A stretch of DNA of 61,708 nucleotides, from positions 1 to 61,708 of the forward strand of contig CACXCS010000080.1 of assembly GCA_902766255.1 (NCBI GenBank). The letters run 5' to 3'. The notes beneath the pieces were generated by a model. The model had not been told where the DNA came from. It worked only from the letters and a program-made list of their open reading frames with translations, and did no database searches. Within the stretch, counting starts at the first letter, position 1. Each line of letters opens with the position of its first letter. Positions 1 through 8,274 of the stretch are shown here, one piece after another. The DNA comes from an uncultured Bacteroidia bacterium (GTDB taxonomy: Bacteria; Bacteroidota; Bacteroidia; Bacteroidales; UBA932). Made by a program: the position numbers and the translations under genes.

Positions 1-1
1 C

Positions 2-9
2 TACATTTG
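2..9 (+). promoter_or_regulatory. -7 promoter box for the tRNA gene
   Basis: TACATTTG matches the Bacteroidota -7 consensus TAnnTTTG exactly. It ends ten bases before the first base of the tRNA. The -33 region lies outside the window, so only half the promoter can be checked. Confidence 0.55.
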
Positions 10-19
10 CGGTCCACTT

Positions 20-92
20 CTGGATGTGGCGCAGTTGGTAGCGCACCTGGTTAGGGACCAGGAGGTCGCTGGTTCAAGTCCAGTCATCCAGA
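20..92 (+). tRNA. tRNA-Pro with anticodon AGG
   Basis: A complete cloverleaf folds by eye. The acceptor stem is seven pairs (20-26 with 85-91) and begins with the C1-G72 pair. The D stem is 29-32 with 41-44, the anticodon stem 46-50 with 58-62, and the T stem 68-72 with 80-84. The seven-base anticodon loop at 51-57 is TTAGGGA, so the anticodon at 53-55 is AGG, reading CCU. C1-G72, A73, G35, G36 and G37 are what a proline tRNA is expected to carry. CCA is not encoded: the discriminator A92 is followed by CTA. An adenosine at position 34 of a proline tRNA is unusual in bacteria, where GGG, TGG and CGG are the normal set. Confidence 0.93.
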
Positions 93-102
93 CTAAGTGA
101 AA

Positions 103-142
103 AACAAGCACTTACGGAAACGTAGGTGCTTGTTCTTTTTTT
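103..142. terminator. Bidirectional intrinsic terminator
   Basis: A 14-bp stem (103-116 with 121-134, one G-T pair) closes a GAAA loop. It is followed on the plus strand by a T run at 136-142 and preceded by an A run at 100-104. It can therefore end both the tRNA transcript (plus) and the lipoprotein transcript arriving from the minus strand, whose stop codon is at 157. Confidence 0.9.
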
Positions 143-156
143 GCTCTCGATTTTCT

Positions 157-675
157 TTACTTTTGCCTCGTATAAGAGTAGGCGATGATCTTGCTACCAA
201 GTACCTCTTTCTGCTGGATGACAAGCTTGGTGTCGCTTAATTCAGTGATTTGAAACGTGCCCTTGAGATACATGTTGCGGGTAAGCATGTTGTCCGACAG
301 CCAAAGAGTCTTGCTGAAACTGACTTGATGTTTGTCTTTGTCGTATGTGATGAGCGTTGAGTCAACGTCTACATCGTCCAGGTCAAAAGCCGAGAGGCTT
401 CCCTTTTTTACTATGGCGTGGGGAAAAGGGAACTCACTTATGGCCAGTGAGAAGTGAGACGATGTATAATCATCATTATTCGTAACCTGCTTGCCGGCGG
501 AGTTTGTATAAGTTTCTGATTTAGTGGTCAGTGCCCATATCCCATACAGGTTGCCGCTTAAGTCTTTGGCCTCGGTATTGTCGGTAATATCGGTAGGAGA
601 ATCGAAGTTTTCTTTTTCGCATGAAGCGAAGATGGTAATGCAGGCTATGGTCGCCAGACAAAGTAATCTTTTCAT
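157..675 (-). CDS. Small secreted lipoprotein, possibly lipocalin-like
   Basis: The 172-residue product starts with a basic and hydrophobic leader ending in FASC, so Cys19 is the predicted lipidated residue (signal peptidase II). The mature part is polar and likely beta-rich. A GNLYGIW segment near residue 42 recalls the N-terminal GxW strand of lipocalin-like lipoproteins common in Bacteroidota, but the resemblance is weak and no catalytic motif is visible. It lies 67 bases downstream of bcp on the same strand and could be read from the bcp promoter. It ends at the bidirectional terminator near the tRNA. Function unknown. Confidence 0.8.
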   Translation of the reverse strand: MKRLLCLATIACITIFASCEKENFDSPTDITDNTEAKDLSGNLYGIWALTTKSETYTNSAGKQVTNNDDYTSSHFSLAISEFPFPHAIVKKGSLSAFDLDDVDVDSTLITYDKDKHQVSFSKTLWLSDNMLTRNMYLKGTFQITELSDTKLVIQQKEVLGSKIIAYSYTRQK

Positions 676-742
676 AATCTAAATGTGTTGTTGTCTCTAA
701 ATGTAATTAAAACAGATTGTTGCATACTGCTCATCCAGACTA

Positions 743-1216
743 CTAAGCATTAGCTTTCTCTGAATCTTGCAGTATCTGACCTGCGGCATTCTTGGTGTCA
801 ACCTTCTCGATGAGGCGTTCCAGGATGCCGTTTTCATCAAAAATAAATGTTCGGCGCAGGGTGCCCATGGTGGTTTTGCCGTACATCTTCTTTTCTCCCC
901 AGGCTCCGAAATCCTGGAGCATCTGGGTAGTGGTGTCGGCCAGAAGACGGAAAGGCAGCCCATACTTGGCCCTGAATCCCGTGTGAGACTTGGAACTGTC
1001 CTTGCTCACACCCACCACGTTGTATCCGGCGGCTGCCAGTTCTGCATAGTTGTCGCGGAACGAGCAGGCCTCGGCGGTGCAGCCCGAGGTATTGTCCTTG
1101 GGGTAGAAGTAGATAATGGTTTTCTTCCCTTTGCCGATGAAGTCCTCTGACTTGACCGGATTCCCGTCCTGGTCAAGGACCTCGAAGGACGGCATTTTGT
1201 CTCCAATTTTCAGCAT
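743..1216 (-). CDS. bcp: Thioredoxin-dependent peroxiredoxin, Bcp/PrxQ type
   Basis: The 157-residue product reduces hydroperoxides in the cytoplasm. The peroxidatic Cys46 lies in the NTSGCTAEACSF motif and the resolving Cys51 five residues later, the atypical 2-Cys spacing of Bcp. The sheet segment KTIIYFYPKD and the later TFIFDENG strand fit the family, and the length is normal. The open frame continues upstream to 1363 but homology begins at the Met at 1216. A TATATTTG promoter box lies only five bases before that codon, so the transcript should be nearly leaderless. It is divergent from the rhomboid gene. Confidence 0.95.
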   Translation of the reverse strand: MLKIGDKMPSFEVLDQDGNPVKSEDFIGKGKKTIIYFYPKDNTSGCTAEACSFRDNYAELAAAGYNVVGVSKDSSKSHTGFRAKYGLPFRLLADTTTQMLQDFGAWGEKKMYGKTTMGTLRRTFIFDENGILERLIEKVDTKNAAGQILQDSEKANA

Positions 1217-1221
1217 ATCTA

Positions 1222-1229
1222 CAAATATA
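1222..1229 (-). promoter_or_regulatory. -7 box of the bcp promoter
   Basis: On the minus strand the sequence is TATATTTG, an exact match to TAnnTTTG. It ends five bases before the bcp ATG, implying a leader of almost no length. No clear TTTG is seen at the -33 position. Confidence 0.65.
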
Positions 1230-1282
1230 CAAATAATCCTGAAGAAAGTCTCTCTGCCGGAGCCGGAGACAAAAATTATTTT

Positions 1283-1290
1283 TACCTTTG
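1283..1290 (+). promoter_or_regulatory. -7 box upstream of the rhomboid gene
   Basis: TACCTTTG matches TAnnTTTG. It lies 63 bases before the rhomboid ATG, leaving a leader of roughly 55-60 bases. No -33 TTTG is evident. Confidence 0.5.
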
Positions 1291-1353
1291 TAAATGGTCC
1301 GTGGGACGCTCTGTGGTGGTTTTCCGCTACTGTTATAGCTTTCAGGTCAGGTA

Positions 1354-1965
1354 ATGATAACAATAATTATAATAGCCATCACCTCCTTGGTGAGCATACT
1401 ATGTTTCACCAGGAAAATCGACGTCAACAAGCTTCTTTTTCATGCCTATTCCGTGTGGCATCGTAAAGAGTGGTACAGGATGCTGAGCTACGGTCTGGTC
1501 CACGGCGGCTGGGGGCATCTGTTTTTCAATATGCTTACGTTGTTCTTCTTCGGAAGGGTTGTGGAGCAGTATTTTTCCTTGGCCTTCGGCGACACCCTGG
1601 GCATCATTCTTTATGTGGTTCTGTACGTAAGTGCTATCGCAGTGTCGTCTGCCGGAGATCTTATCAAGTACCGTAACGATTGGAACTACAGCGCTGTAGG
1701 AGCTTCGGGAGCAGTGTCGGCGGTACTGTTCGCTTCGATTCTGTTCGAGCCCAAGATGGGAATATACATATATCTGATTCCCATCCCGGTGCCGGGCTAT
1801 ATCTTTGCTCCGTTGTATTTACTTTACTGCTGGTATATGTCCAAGCGCAATATGGATAACATAGGCCATACAGCTCACTTCTGGGGTGCAGTTTATGGTT
1901 TGTTGTTCCCTTTGGCCTGCCGCCCCGAGCTTTTCCGGCATTTTCTTTCCCAACTTGGCTTGTAA
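1354..1965 (+). CDS. Rhomboid family intramembrane serine protease
   Basis: The 203-residue membrane protein has about six hydrophobic segments. The rhomboid catalytic dyad is visible: Ser118 in GASGA and His175 in HTAHFWGAVYG. The HGGWGHLFFNM stretch at residues 50-60 supplies the Asn59 typical of the oxyanion site. It should cleave transmembrane substrates within the inner membrane; the substrate cannot be inferred. The ATG at 1354 begins directly with the first hydrophobic helix. The next gene starts 27 bases downstream but has its own promoter-like box. No accessory N- or C-terminal domain is present. Confidence 0.95.
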   Translation: MITIIIIAITSLVSILCFTRKIDVNKLLFHAYSVWHRKEWYRMLSYGLVHGGWGHLFFNMLTLFFFGRVVEQYFSLAFGDTLGIILYVVLYVSAIAVSSAGDLIKYRNDWNYSAVGASGAVSAVLFASILFEPKMGIYIYLIPIPVPGYIFAPLYLLYCWYMSKRNMDNIGHTAHFWGAVYGLLFPLACRPELFRHFLSQLGL

Positions 1966-1976
1966 ATAAAAATTTG

Positions 1977-1984
1977 TATATTCG
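1977..1984 (+). promoter_or_regulatory. Promoter-like box before the coiled-coil gene
   Basis: TATATTCG has seven of eight positions fitting TAnnTTTG, with C in place of the last T. It ends eight bases before the ATG at 1993, the same short spacing seen at other starts in this window. Confidence 0.4.
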
Positions 1985-1992
1985 CAATTGTT

Positions 1993-2613
1993 ATGAAAAA
2001 AGCAGTTTTAGTTTTGGCCGCGCTTGCGCTGGCGGGCGCCGTTACCCTGGCCCAGAACACGGGCAATATCGATGAGATTGTGCAACAAAACCAGGCAGCG
2101 GCAGACCAGGCCGCCCAAAGGTACAAAGACCAGTCCCGCACCAACAACCGCAGGATAGACCTGCTCGAGGACTCTATCACACGCGACCAGCGCGAGATTA
2201 ACCGCCTGAAGCCTGAGCTGAAGGCTGCCAAAGAGAGCCTGAAGCTAAAGAAGGAAGGCCTCAAACTTCACAAAGACTCCGTCAAGAACCGCAAGAAGGC
2301 AGGCGCTTCCCAGGCCGAACTCAAGATTGCCAACCAGGAAACCAAGCGCATGCAAAACGAGGTCAAACAGGCCCAGGCTGATGTAAAGCGTATCAATAAT
2401 CAGATAAAAGACCGCAACCGCAGCATCTCCAATTCGCGCAAGAACATTAACTCCCTGCGCAAGGAAACCCGCGCCGCAAAAAAGGATATGCAGCAAAGCA
2501 AGAAAGACCTCAAAGAGAGTCAGAAAATCCAAAAACAGGCTGCCGAAGACGCTGCTGCAGCAGCTGCAGCGGCCACCGAGGCCGAGGCCCAGGACGGAAC
2601 ACCCGTCAACTGA
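1993..2613 (+). CDS. Secreted coiled-coil protein of unknown function
   Basis: The 206-residue product has a signal peptide ending near Ala20 (VTLAQN). The rest, about residues 45-185, is rich in Lys, Arg, Glu, Gln and Ala with heptad-like spacing and almost no aromatic residues, which points to a long charged coiled coil. An Ala-rich tail follows at residues 185-200. No lipobox, Cys or enzymatic motif is present. It is probably periplasmic and could be a scaffold or envelope spacer, but that is only inferred from composition. Its TGA stop directly abuts the stop of the convergent lipoprotein gene at 2614. Confidence 0.8.
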   Translation: MKKAVLVLAALALAGAVTLAQNTGNIDEIVQQNQAAADQAAQRYKDQSRTNNRRIDLLEDSITRDQREINRLKPELKAAKESLKLKKEGLKLHKDSVKNRKKAGASQAELKIANQETKRMQNEVKQAQADVKRINNQIKDRNRSISNSRKNINSLRKETRAAKKDMQQSKKDLKESQKIQKQAAEDAAAAAAAATEAEAQDGTPVN

Positions 2614-3582
2614 TTATTTGCGCTTCATAGCCCTGAGCAGTTCCCTGTAGGGGAATGCATATACTTTGCCCGTTCCATCTGCATTGGACGGGCAAATTAG
2701 TTTATCCCCCCAGATGTCGAAGTCTTCGGGCTCGCATGGCATGACGTCGGTATAATCGAAATAACCCCATTTGCCGCTGGTCAAGCTTGCATAGAAGAGC
2801 TCGTTGGGATGCTCCTCTGTGCCTACACCGCAAGGGAGAAACAGCACGCCGTCCTGGATGAATGCGCCCTGGAGGATGGCATTTTGCGGCCCGCGGACAT
2901 CTTTTGGCAGCAGTAGGTCAAAATACAGATCTTCCTTGACATCCTCGTCGGTAAGGGTCACCAGGAAGTGTTCCGAGCTGAACTCCGGGAACTCGAAGGA
3001 CTTGAGCGCTATGCGGTTGTCCGGCTTTTCATTGCCCGTGGTATTACCATAGCACCAGATGAGTTCCGGATGCTTGCTGTCGGCCACCCATAGGCGGGAG
3101 TTCCACTCCTTGGGCTCGTAGGAGACAAGCTGTACCAGCTCGGAGCCGAAGGGAGCGCCGGTCTCGTCGGTGAGTATGCGCTCTACGAACAGAAGCCTTG
3201 AAAGAGAGTCGGTCTGGGCCAGCCCTATCTCGGTAACCGGCTTTGACTTGCACTGCGACACGTAAAGCAGGGGGAAATGATCCTGTGTATCGTACTTCCA
3301 GGGGCCGAAGAAAGCGATGTTGGCATGGTTGTTCTTGCCGGCAGAGGCCAGAGGAAACTGCGCCACGGGCTTGCGCGAGCGCAGGTCGAACACATTGCAC
3401 CAGCCCTTGTCCTGCATGCTGAAAAGCAGGTCGCCATAAACGGCACCACCCTGCATGTTGTCGATGTGCTCAAGCTCGGGATAATCCGACAGGGACATAA
3501 GAAGCTCGGGCTCCGGACGCTGCTGAGGGGCGCAGCATAAGGCGGTAAAAGCCAGGGAACAAAGAATCAATACCTTTCTCAT
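2614..3582 (-). CDS. Lipoprotein, probable beta-propeller fold
   Basis: The 322-residue product has a lipoprotein leader ending TALCCAP, with Cys16 and Cys17 as candidate lipidation sites. Repeating blade-like segments such as GGAVYGDLLFSMQDKG, YVSQCKS and GVLFLPCGVG suggest a single propeller resembling the BF3164-like or TolB-like lipoproteins of Bacteroidota. No catalytic residues can be assigned. It is the last gene of the minus-strand operon starting at 10282. Its ATG overlaps the stop of the GH2 gene by four bases (ATGA), implying translational coupling. A role in binding at the cell surface or periplasm is inference. Confidence 0.75.
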   Translation of the reverse strand: MRKVLILCSLAFTALCCAPQQRPEPELLMSLSDYPELEHIDNMQGGAVYGDLLFSMQDKGWCNVFDLRSRKPVAQFPLASAGKNNHANIAFFGPWKYDTQDHFPLLYVSQCKSKPVTEIGLAQTDSLSRLLFVERILTDETGAPFGSELVQLVSYEPKEWNSRLWVADSKHPELIWCYGNTTGNEKPDNRIALKSFEFPEFSSEHFLVTLTDEDVKEDLYFDLLLPKDVRGPQNAILQGAFIQDGVLFLPCGVGTEEHPNELFYASLTSGKWGYFDYTDVMPCEPEDFDIWGDKLICPSNADGTGKVYAFPYRELLRAMKRK

Positions 3583-5423
3583 AGCGAACTGATTACGGAC
3601 AGGTTGGTTTCCCGGAGCCTCTTTTCGTCCATTTTTACCACCTCGCGGTCATAGGTCATGATGCCGTTGACCTCTATCTCGACATCGGTAATCTGCGTGT
3701 ATACGGCAGATGCGCACCCGGTGCTGATGAACACCTTAAGCATGTCGGCAAAACGCTCGTACATGGCCTGGAGCTGCTTTGAGGATTCGAAGACCTTGCC
3801 GTAACCCCAGTTGTTTTCCTGTTTCCACAGATGCCCGTCAACAGGGTAGCCCAGGCCGCCGTATTCGCCCAGGACGTTGATGAACGAGGCCTCGAAGTTG
3901 TTCATTGCGGGGCAGGCATAGTGATGAGTGTCGATGATGTCACCGGCAAAAGCGTAGTTGCCGCCGGAAGCCTCGTTGACCAGGCGGGTAGGGTCTTTGG
4001 CGCGGGTGAAAGCCACCACCTCGGGCGTGTCGAACTGGCCCCAGGCCTCGTTGAACGGCACCCAGATGGTTATGCACTGGAAGCCCTTGAGGGCGTCGAT
4101 GATCTCGCCCCACTCCTTGTAGTAGTTGTCCTTCCATTCCTGGGGCACTATGCAGTCGGTACCGCCTATGAAGGTATCGTTGCGCCACTCGTTGCTTTGC
4201 ATGGCCGCTATTTCGGGCTTGCGGTAGACGTTGGTCTTGGAACTGTGGTCGGCGATACATGGCATATCCTGCCATACACTCACGCCAAGCACGTCGCACC
4301 ACCAGTACCAGCGGGCAGGCTCGACCTTGATGTGCTTGCGTATCATGTTCCAGCCCCATTGCTTGACCTTGAGTATGTCGAACTTGAGGGCCTCGTCGGT
4401 GGGTGCAGTGTACAGGCCGTCGGGCCACCAGCCCTGGTCAAGCGGGCCGAAGAAGAATGTCCTCTGGCCATTGAGGCCTATGCGCTTGTAAGAGTTGGTG
4501 TTGCGGTCGGGCTTGGGATCGGCAAGAACCGAAACCGTGCGCAGGCAGGTATATCCCTCCACTTTGTCCAGGACCTTGCCGCCGCGCAGCAACGAGATAC
4601 GAAGTCCGTAAATATTGGGGCTGTCGGGGCTCCAGAGGCGCGGGGAGTCGATCTTGATGCTCGATCCTTCCGCTATCTTATTGCCGTTCCAGAGCAGTTC
4701 CACCAAAGTCCGGTCGCAAGTTCCCTCGCTCTTGACATCTATCGAGAGGGTGGAGGTCGCGGCGTCCCATACTGGATAGTACGAGACGATTCGTGCGTCC
4801 TTGCTCACGGGCTCCAGCCATACCGTCTGCCAGATACCCGTGACAGGAGTGTACCATATTCCGTGAGTGTGCTCTATCTGCTTTCCGCGCGGCTGGAAGG
4901 CCTCGTCGGTGGCGTCCCACACGCGGACGCGTATCACCTGTTTGCCGGAGCGCTTGAGCGCAGGAGTGATGTTGAAGCTGAACGGAGCGTACCCGCCCGT
5001 GTGATCGCCTACTTTGGTCCCGTTCACCCACACTTCTGTCTTCCAGTCCACGGCACCGAAGTGCAGCAGCACGTCGCGCCCTTTCCAGGAGGCAGGCAGT
5101 TTGAAACTGCGCTCATACCACAGGGCGTTGGCGGAACCTACGTGCCTTTGCACTCCGGACAGGGCGGATTCGGCGCAGAAGGGCACCAGGATCTGCCCCT
5201 CTGCCTTTTCGTATTTGCCGTCAGAGGGAGTTATGGCGTAGTCCCACAGCCCGTTGAGGTTAATCCAGTCGGCGCGAACCATCTGGGGCCTGGGGTATTC
5301 AGGAAGGGGATTTGCAGGGTTGACATCGGCAGCCCAGCGGGTTTTCAGACCGTCGCCGGGAGTCCAGGCCAGGGTGCTTGCCGCCAGGAGCAAGGCGCCC
5401 GTAAAAGTGAAGAAGCGTTTCAT
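3579..5423 (-). CDS. Glycoside hydrolase family 2 enzyme, secreted
   Basis: The 614-residue protein has a signal peptide (to about residue 20), then the GH2 sugar-binding jelly roll (about 45-210, with WYERSF and GYAPFSFN), an immunoglobulin-like sandwich (about 210-300) and the TIM barrel (about 305-600). The acid/base is Glu459 in PFNEAWGQ and the nucleophile Glu520 in NVLGEYGG. Beta-galactosidase, beta-glucuronidase and mannosidase activities all occur in this family; specificity cannot be read by eye. The extra C-terminal domains of LacZ are absent. It overlaps the genes on both sides by ATGA, so it is translated within the scavenging operon 10282-2614. Confidence 0.93.
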   Translation of the reverse strand: MKRFFTFTGALLLAASTLAWTPGDGLKTRWAADVNPANPLPEYPRPQMVRADWINLNGLWDYAITPSDGKYEKAEGQILVPFCAESALSGVQRHVGSANALWYERSFKLPASWKGRDVLLHFGAVDWKTEVWVNGTKVGDHTGGYAPFSFNITPALKRSGKQVIRVRVWDATDEAFQPRGKQIEHTHGIWYTPVTGIWQTVWLEPVSKDARIVSYYPVWDAATSTLSIDVKSEGTCDRTLVELLWNGNKIAEGSSIKIDSPRLWSPDSPNIYGLRISLLRGGKVLDKVEGYTCLRTVSVLADPKPDRNTNSYKRIGLNGQRTFFFGPLDQGWWPDGLYTAPTDEALKFDILKVKQWGWNMIRKHIKVEPARWYWWCDVLGVSVWQDMPCIADHSSKTNVYRKPEIAAMQSNEWRNDTFIGGTDCIVPQEWKDNYYKEWGEIIDALKGFQCITIWVPFNEAWGQFDTPEVVAFTRAKDPTRLVNEASGGNYAFAGDIIDTHHYACPAMNNFEASFINVLGEYGGLGYPVDGHLWKQENNWGYGKVFESSKQLQAMYERFADMLKVFISTGCASAVYTQITDVEIEVNGIMTYDREVVKMDEKRLRETNLSVISSL

Positions 5424-6268
5424 TTATTCTTGTTCTTGCGTGCGTATGCGGGGTCGAAAATCATGTTGAGTTCTTTGGCCAGCCTGTAGCCGGCCTTGCG
5501 GAGCTGCGAGCGCATGAGGGGCAGCTGGGCGTAGTACCAGTCCATTGTGAGTACTTCTCCAGGTTTGACCTGATGTGTAACCCAGCAGCAGCGGGCTATG
5601 TCGCGGCCCCAGTCGTATGGTCCGCCTTTTACGATCTGTGCGATCTCTTCCTTGGATGCAGAGTCGAACATATGGGCCAGGTCGCTGAAACTCCAGGGAT
5701 GCTTGATTTCGATGATCATATCGTCCCAGATTGTGTGGTAGCGTATATCCTCGCCCCTGAAGTTGACCTTGTAATAGCCGATGGTCATGTCGTCGGGATT
5801 GTAGCGTATGTGCTCGGGACAGTGCATGTCGCCTACAAAGTGCACGAGCAGAACAAGCTCTGTAAAAGCTGTAGAATCGTCCAGCTCTTTGTAATGCTTG
5901 AGGTCTCCGGCGTACTTTTCAATGAAATGTATGCAGTTCTTTACGTATCTGCCATTGTCGTTGATGCCCCTGAAAGGTTCGAAATCCATATTCGACTCGA
6001 AAGTATGGGGCAGGGTATTTACCCGGGCCTCTCCGCTGGTGGGGTCAAAGCCCATATCCACCAGAAGCTTGCTCTTGTGGTCATCAGCATACGAAGCGTA
6101 GCCGCTGATGGGCTCGCCGTGCATGATTTCAGCAATTCTTTTCTGTGTGGTTTTGGTGAGATGCAGCTCCGCTATACGGGCTATCGTAGCGTGGCCCTTG
6201 CGGCCCCAGCCCGACGCCGTGCCGCACACAAGCAGAAAGCATGCTGCCAGCAGGAATACTCTTTTCAT
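5420..6268 (-). CDS. S1/P1 family zinc-dependent nuclease
   Basis: The 282-residue protein has a leader that would be cleaved in TASG|WGRKGH, leaving an N-terminal Trp (residue 21) whose amino group and carbonyl bind zinc in this family. The next ligand, His26, sits at the expected sixth position. Further ligand segments are YADDHK (about 60-64), CIHFI, VHFVGDMHCPEHI and the later WVTHQ. It should hydrolyse single-stranded DNA and RNA, releasing 5'-nucleotides, in the periplasm or outside the cell. It sits between the S46 peptidase and the GH2 enzyme with ATGA overlaps at both ends, which suggests co-ordinated breakdown of host or microbial polymers. Confidence 0.93.
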   Translation of the reverse strand: MKRVFLLAACFLLVCGTASGWGRKGHATIARIAELHLTKTTQKRIAEIMHGEPISGYASYADDHKSKLLVDMGFDPTSGEARVNTLPHTFESNMDFEPFRGINDNGRYVKNCIHFIEKYAGDLKHYKELDDSTAFTELVLLVHFVGDMHCPEHIRYNPDDMTIGYYKVNFRGEDIRYHTIWDDMIIEIKHPWSFSDLAHMFDSASKEEIAQIVKGGPYDWGRDIARCCWVTHQVKPGEVLTMDWYYAQLPLMRSQLRKAGYRLAKELNMIFDPAYARKNKNK

Positions 6269-8274
6269 TGATTAATCTCTTTAAGCAGGTAATCCAGATG
6301 CATATAGTCCTTGAGGGTAAAAAGGATGAAGCGTATGTCGGCGCAGACACTTTTGTTGTAGCCTTCGGTCCATGAAACATCGCCGGCAAGAGACTCCTTG
6401 TTGCCGTCGAAGGCCAGACCGATCAGCTCTCCGCGGGCATTTAGGACAGGTGAGCCTGAATTGCCTCCGGTGATATCGTTGTCGGTAATGAAGTTAACCG
6501 GTACGGAGCCGGAGGCCTGCAGCAGGGTGCGCCAGTCATCTTTGAGACTGAAGTCGTAAGTGGAGTCTTCTTTGGCGAGTATTTCTTTGCTGGTGGTCTG
6601 CCAGGGGAGTTTGCGGCAGTTCCTGCGCAGGGTACTTACTGTACCGTAGGTAAGACGCATGGTGGAATTGGCGTCGGGATACTGCAGCAGGCCTTTGTCT
6701 TCGCGCCAGCGGTAAAGGGCCTTTGTGAATTCGGAGCCTGCAGCACCTACGTTGCGGCCCTCCTGCAGACTGTCGATCTTGTGGTTGTACTGGGCAATGC
6801 TGGTTTCTGTGAGGAAACGGCACAGAGGCGAGGATGCCGTCATGTGCTCTTCTGTCCAGATACTTTCCAGAAGGGCGTCATAATCGGTGTTCCCGTCTTT
6901 AGTAAAATGATTGAAAAGCTGCGTCTGGAACTGTCCCCACATGGAAGGATCCACGTTCTGGTAGAATGTCCGGATTCCGTAACGGAGCAGGTCTTTTTCG
7001 ACACGAAGATCCAGAGCTGCGTAATCGCGTTCAAGCCTTGCTGGGCGGTCGGGACGCGAATTTTTGGCTCTCAGGGCCATGGTGCCGAGGCGTGTGCCGC
7101 GTATCAGCGTTTCGCGGTAGTAGATCAGATCTTTCTCGGCCGGGGCTATTGCTTTGTACTTTGTGTCAAGCTCGTCAAGCAGCGCTTTGTGTTCCTTCAT
7201 TTTCCTCTCCCGTGCCCGGAGCTCCTTGAGCACTTTGAAGCGCTTGCAGCACTGTGACAGGCCCTCGTTGTTTTCCTGGACGTTGCTGAGCATGAAGTAC
7301 ATGTCGGAGTACTTGAGGCGTATTTCGGGGTCGGAATCCATCCAGCGTTTGATAATCGCCATCTGGTCACCTCGTACCTTGTTGGTAATGGGAAGGGATG
7401 TCTCGAGCATGTACTGCATTTTGGCGGCGCTTGTGTAACGGTCGGTACGTCCGGGGTACCCAAGTACCATGGTGAAATCCCCGGGCTTGTAGCCGCCGGT
7501 GCTGATCTGCAGCCATTTGCGAGGAGACAGGGGGACGTTTTTGGGGCCGTGAGGTGCCGGGCTGCCGTCGGGGGCTCCGTACACCCTGTACATTGCAAAG
7601 TCGCACTTGTGCTGGGGCCACTCCCAATTGTCGATGTCCCCGCCGAATGCTGCAATGCTCACCGGGGGTGCAGCCACAAGGCGCACGTCGGTATACACGC
7701 GGTACAGCGAGAGGTAGTATTTGGCGCCCGCCCACATAGGGCTGAGTACCGCCGCAAAGCCGGTGACGTCGCTGTAGCGCTTTTCAACGAGGTAGGCGAG
7801 GCGTCTGGTTGCCGAAGGCCTTCCGGCCGCCTTCTCTGTTTCCCTGAGCTCGTTTACCTCGTCGGTGACATCAATGATGCGCTCCAGCAGCTGGACGCTC
7901 TTGCCGGGGATATAAATCTCCTCTGCCGGCCCCCTGGCGGCAAAGCCGTCTTCCAGCAGATTGCGCTCTGGAGTGCTGAGAGCATGAAGGTCGGAGTACG
8001 CGCAGTGGTGGTTGGTGATGAGCAGGCCGCTGCCCGATATGAACGATCCGGTGCAGCCGAAATCAAGCGATACGATTGCGTCCTTGAGACTTACGGCTCC
8101 GGCATCGTAGATGTCGTAACCGTTGAGCTGCAGGCCTTTGTCCTGCATCTTGTTGACAAGAGCCTTCGAAATGGCATTTACCATCCACATGCCCTCGTCG
8201 GCCTTTGCCGGGACTGACAGCAGCAACGCTGCGAACGCCGCTGCAAGGAAGGATGAAGATTTAACGGTATTCAT
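6265..8274 (-). CDS. S46 dipeptidyl peptidase, DPP7-like
   Basis: The 669-residue serine peptidase has a signal peptide to about Ala25 (PAKADEG). The catalytic His is in TNHHCAY (about residue 89-90), the Asp in HKCDFAMY and the Ser in GGNSGSPV. Eighteen residues after that Ser the motif is FDGN with Gly. In the characterised pair, DPP7 has Gly here and DPP11 has Arg, so a preference for hydrophobic rather than acidic P1 residues is expected. The enzyme removes dipeptides from the N-termini of oligopeptides in the periplasm. It is slightly shorter than the usual 710-720 residues. Its start overlaps the polyferredoxin gene by 14 bases and its stop overlaps the nuclease start. Confidence 0.94.
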   Translation of the reverse strand: MNTVKSSSFLAAAFAALLLSVPAKADEGMWMVNAISKALVNKMQDKGLQLNGYDIYDAGAVSLKDAIVSLDFGCTGSFISGSGLLITNHHCAYSDLHALSTPERNLLEDGFAARGPAEEIYIPGKSVQLLERIIDVTDEVNELRETEKAAGRPSATRRLAYLVEKRYSDVTGFAAVLSPMWAGAKYYLSLYRVYTDVRLVAAPPVSIAAFGGDIDNWEWPQHKCDFAMYRVYGAPDGSPAPHGPKNVPLSPRKWLQISTGGYKPGDFTMVLGYPGRTDRYTSAAKMQYMLETSLPITNKVRGDQMAIIKRWMDSDPEIRLKYSDMYFMLSNVQENNEGLSQCCKRFKVLKELRARERKMKEHKALLDELDTKYKAIAPAEKDLIYYRETLIRGTRLGTMALRAKNSRPDRPARLERDYAALDLRVEKDLLRYGIRTFYQNVDPSMWGQFQTQLFNHFTKDGNTDYDALLESIWTEEHMTASSPLCRFLTETSIAQYNHKIDSLQEGRNVGAAGSEFTKALYRWREDKGLLQYPDANSTMRLTYGTVSTLRRNCRKLPWQTTSKEILAKEDSTYDFSLKDDWRTLLQASGSVPVNFITDNDITGGNSGSPVLNARGELIGLAFDGNKESLAGDVSWTEGYNKSVCADIRFILFTLKDYMHLDYLLKEINQ

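Noticed and set aside
3831-5489. A 552-codon open frame on the plus strand
   Set aside because: It lies opposite the GH2 gene, whose catalytic residues and overlaps are clear. Long antisense frames arise from the high GC and codon bias; the product shows no domain.
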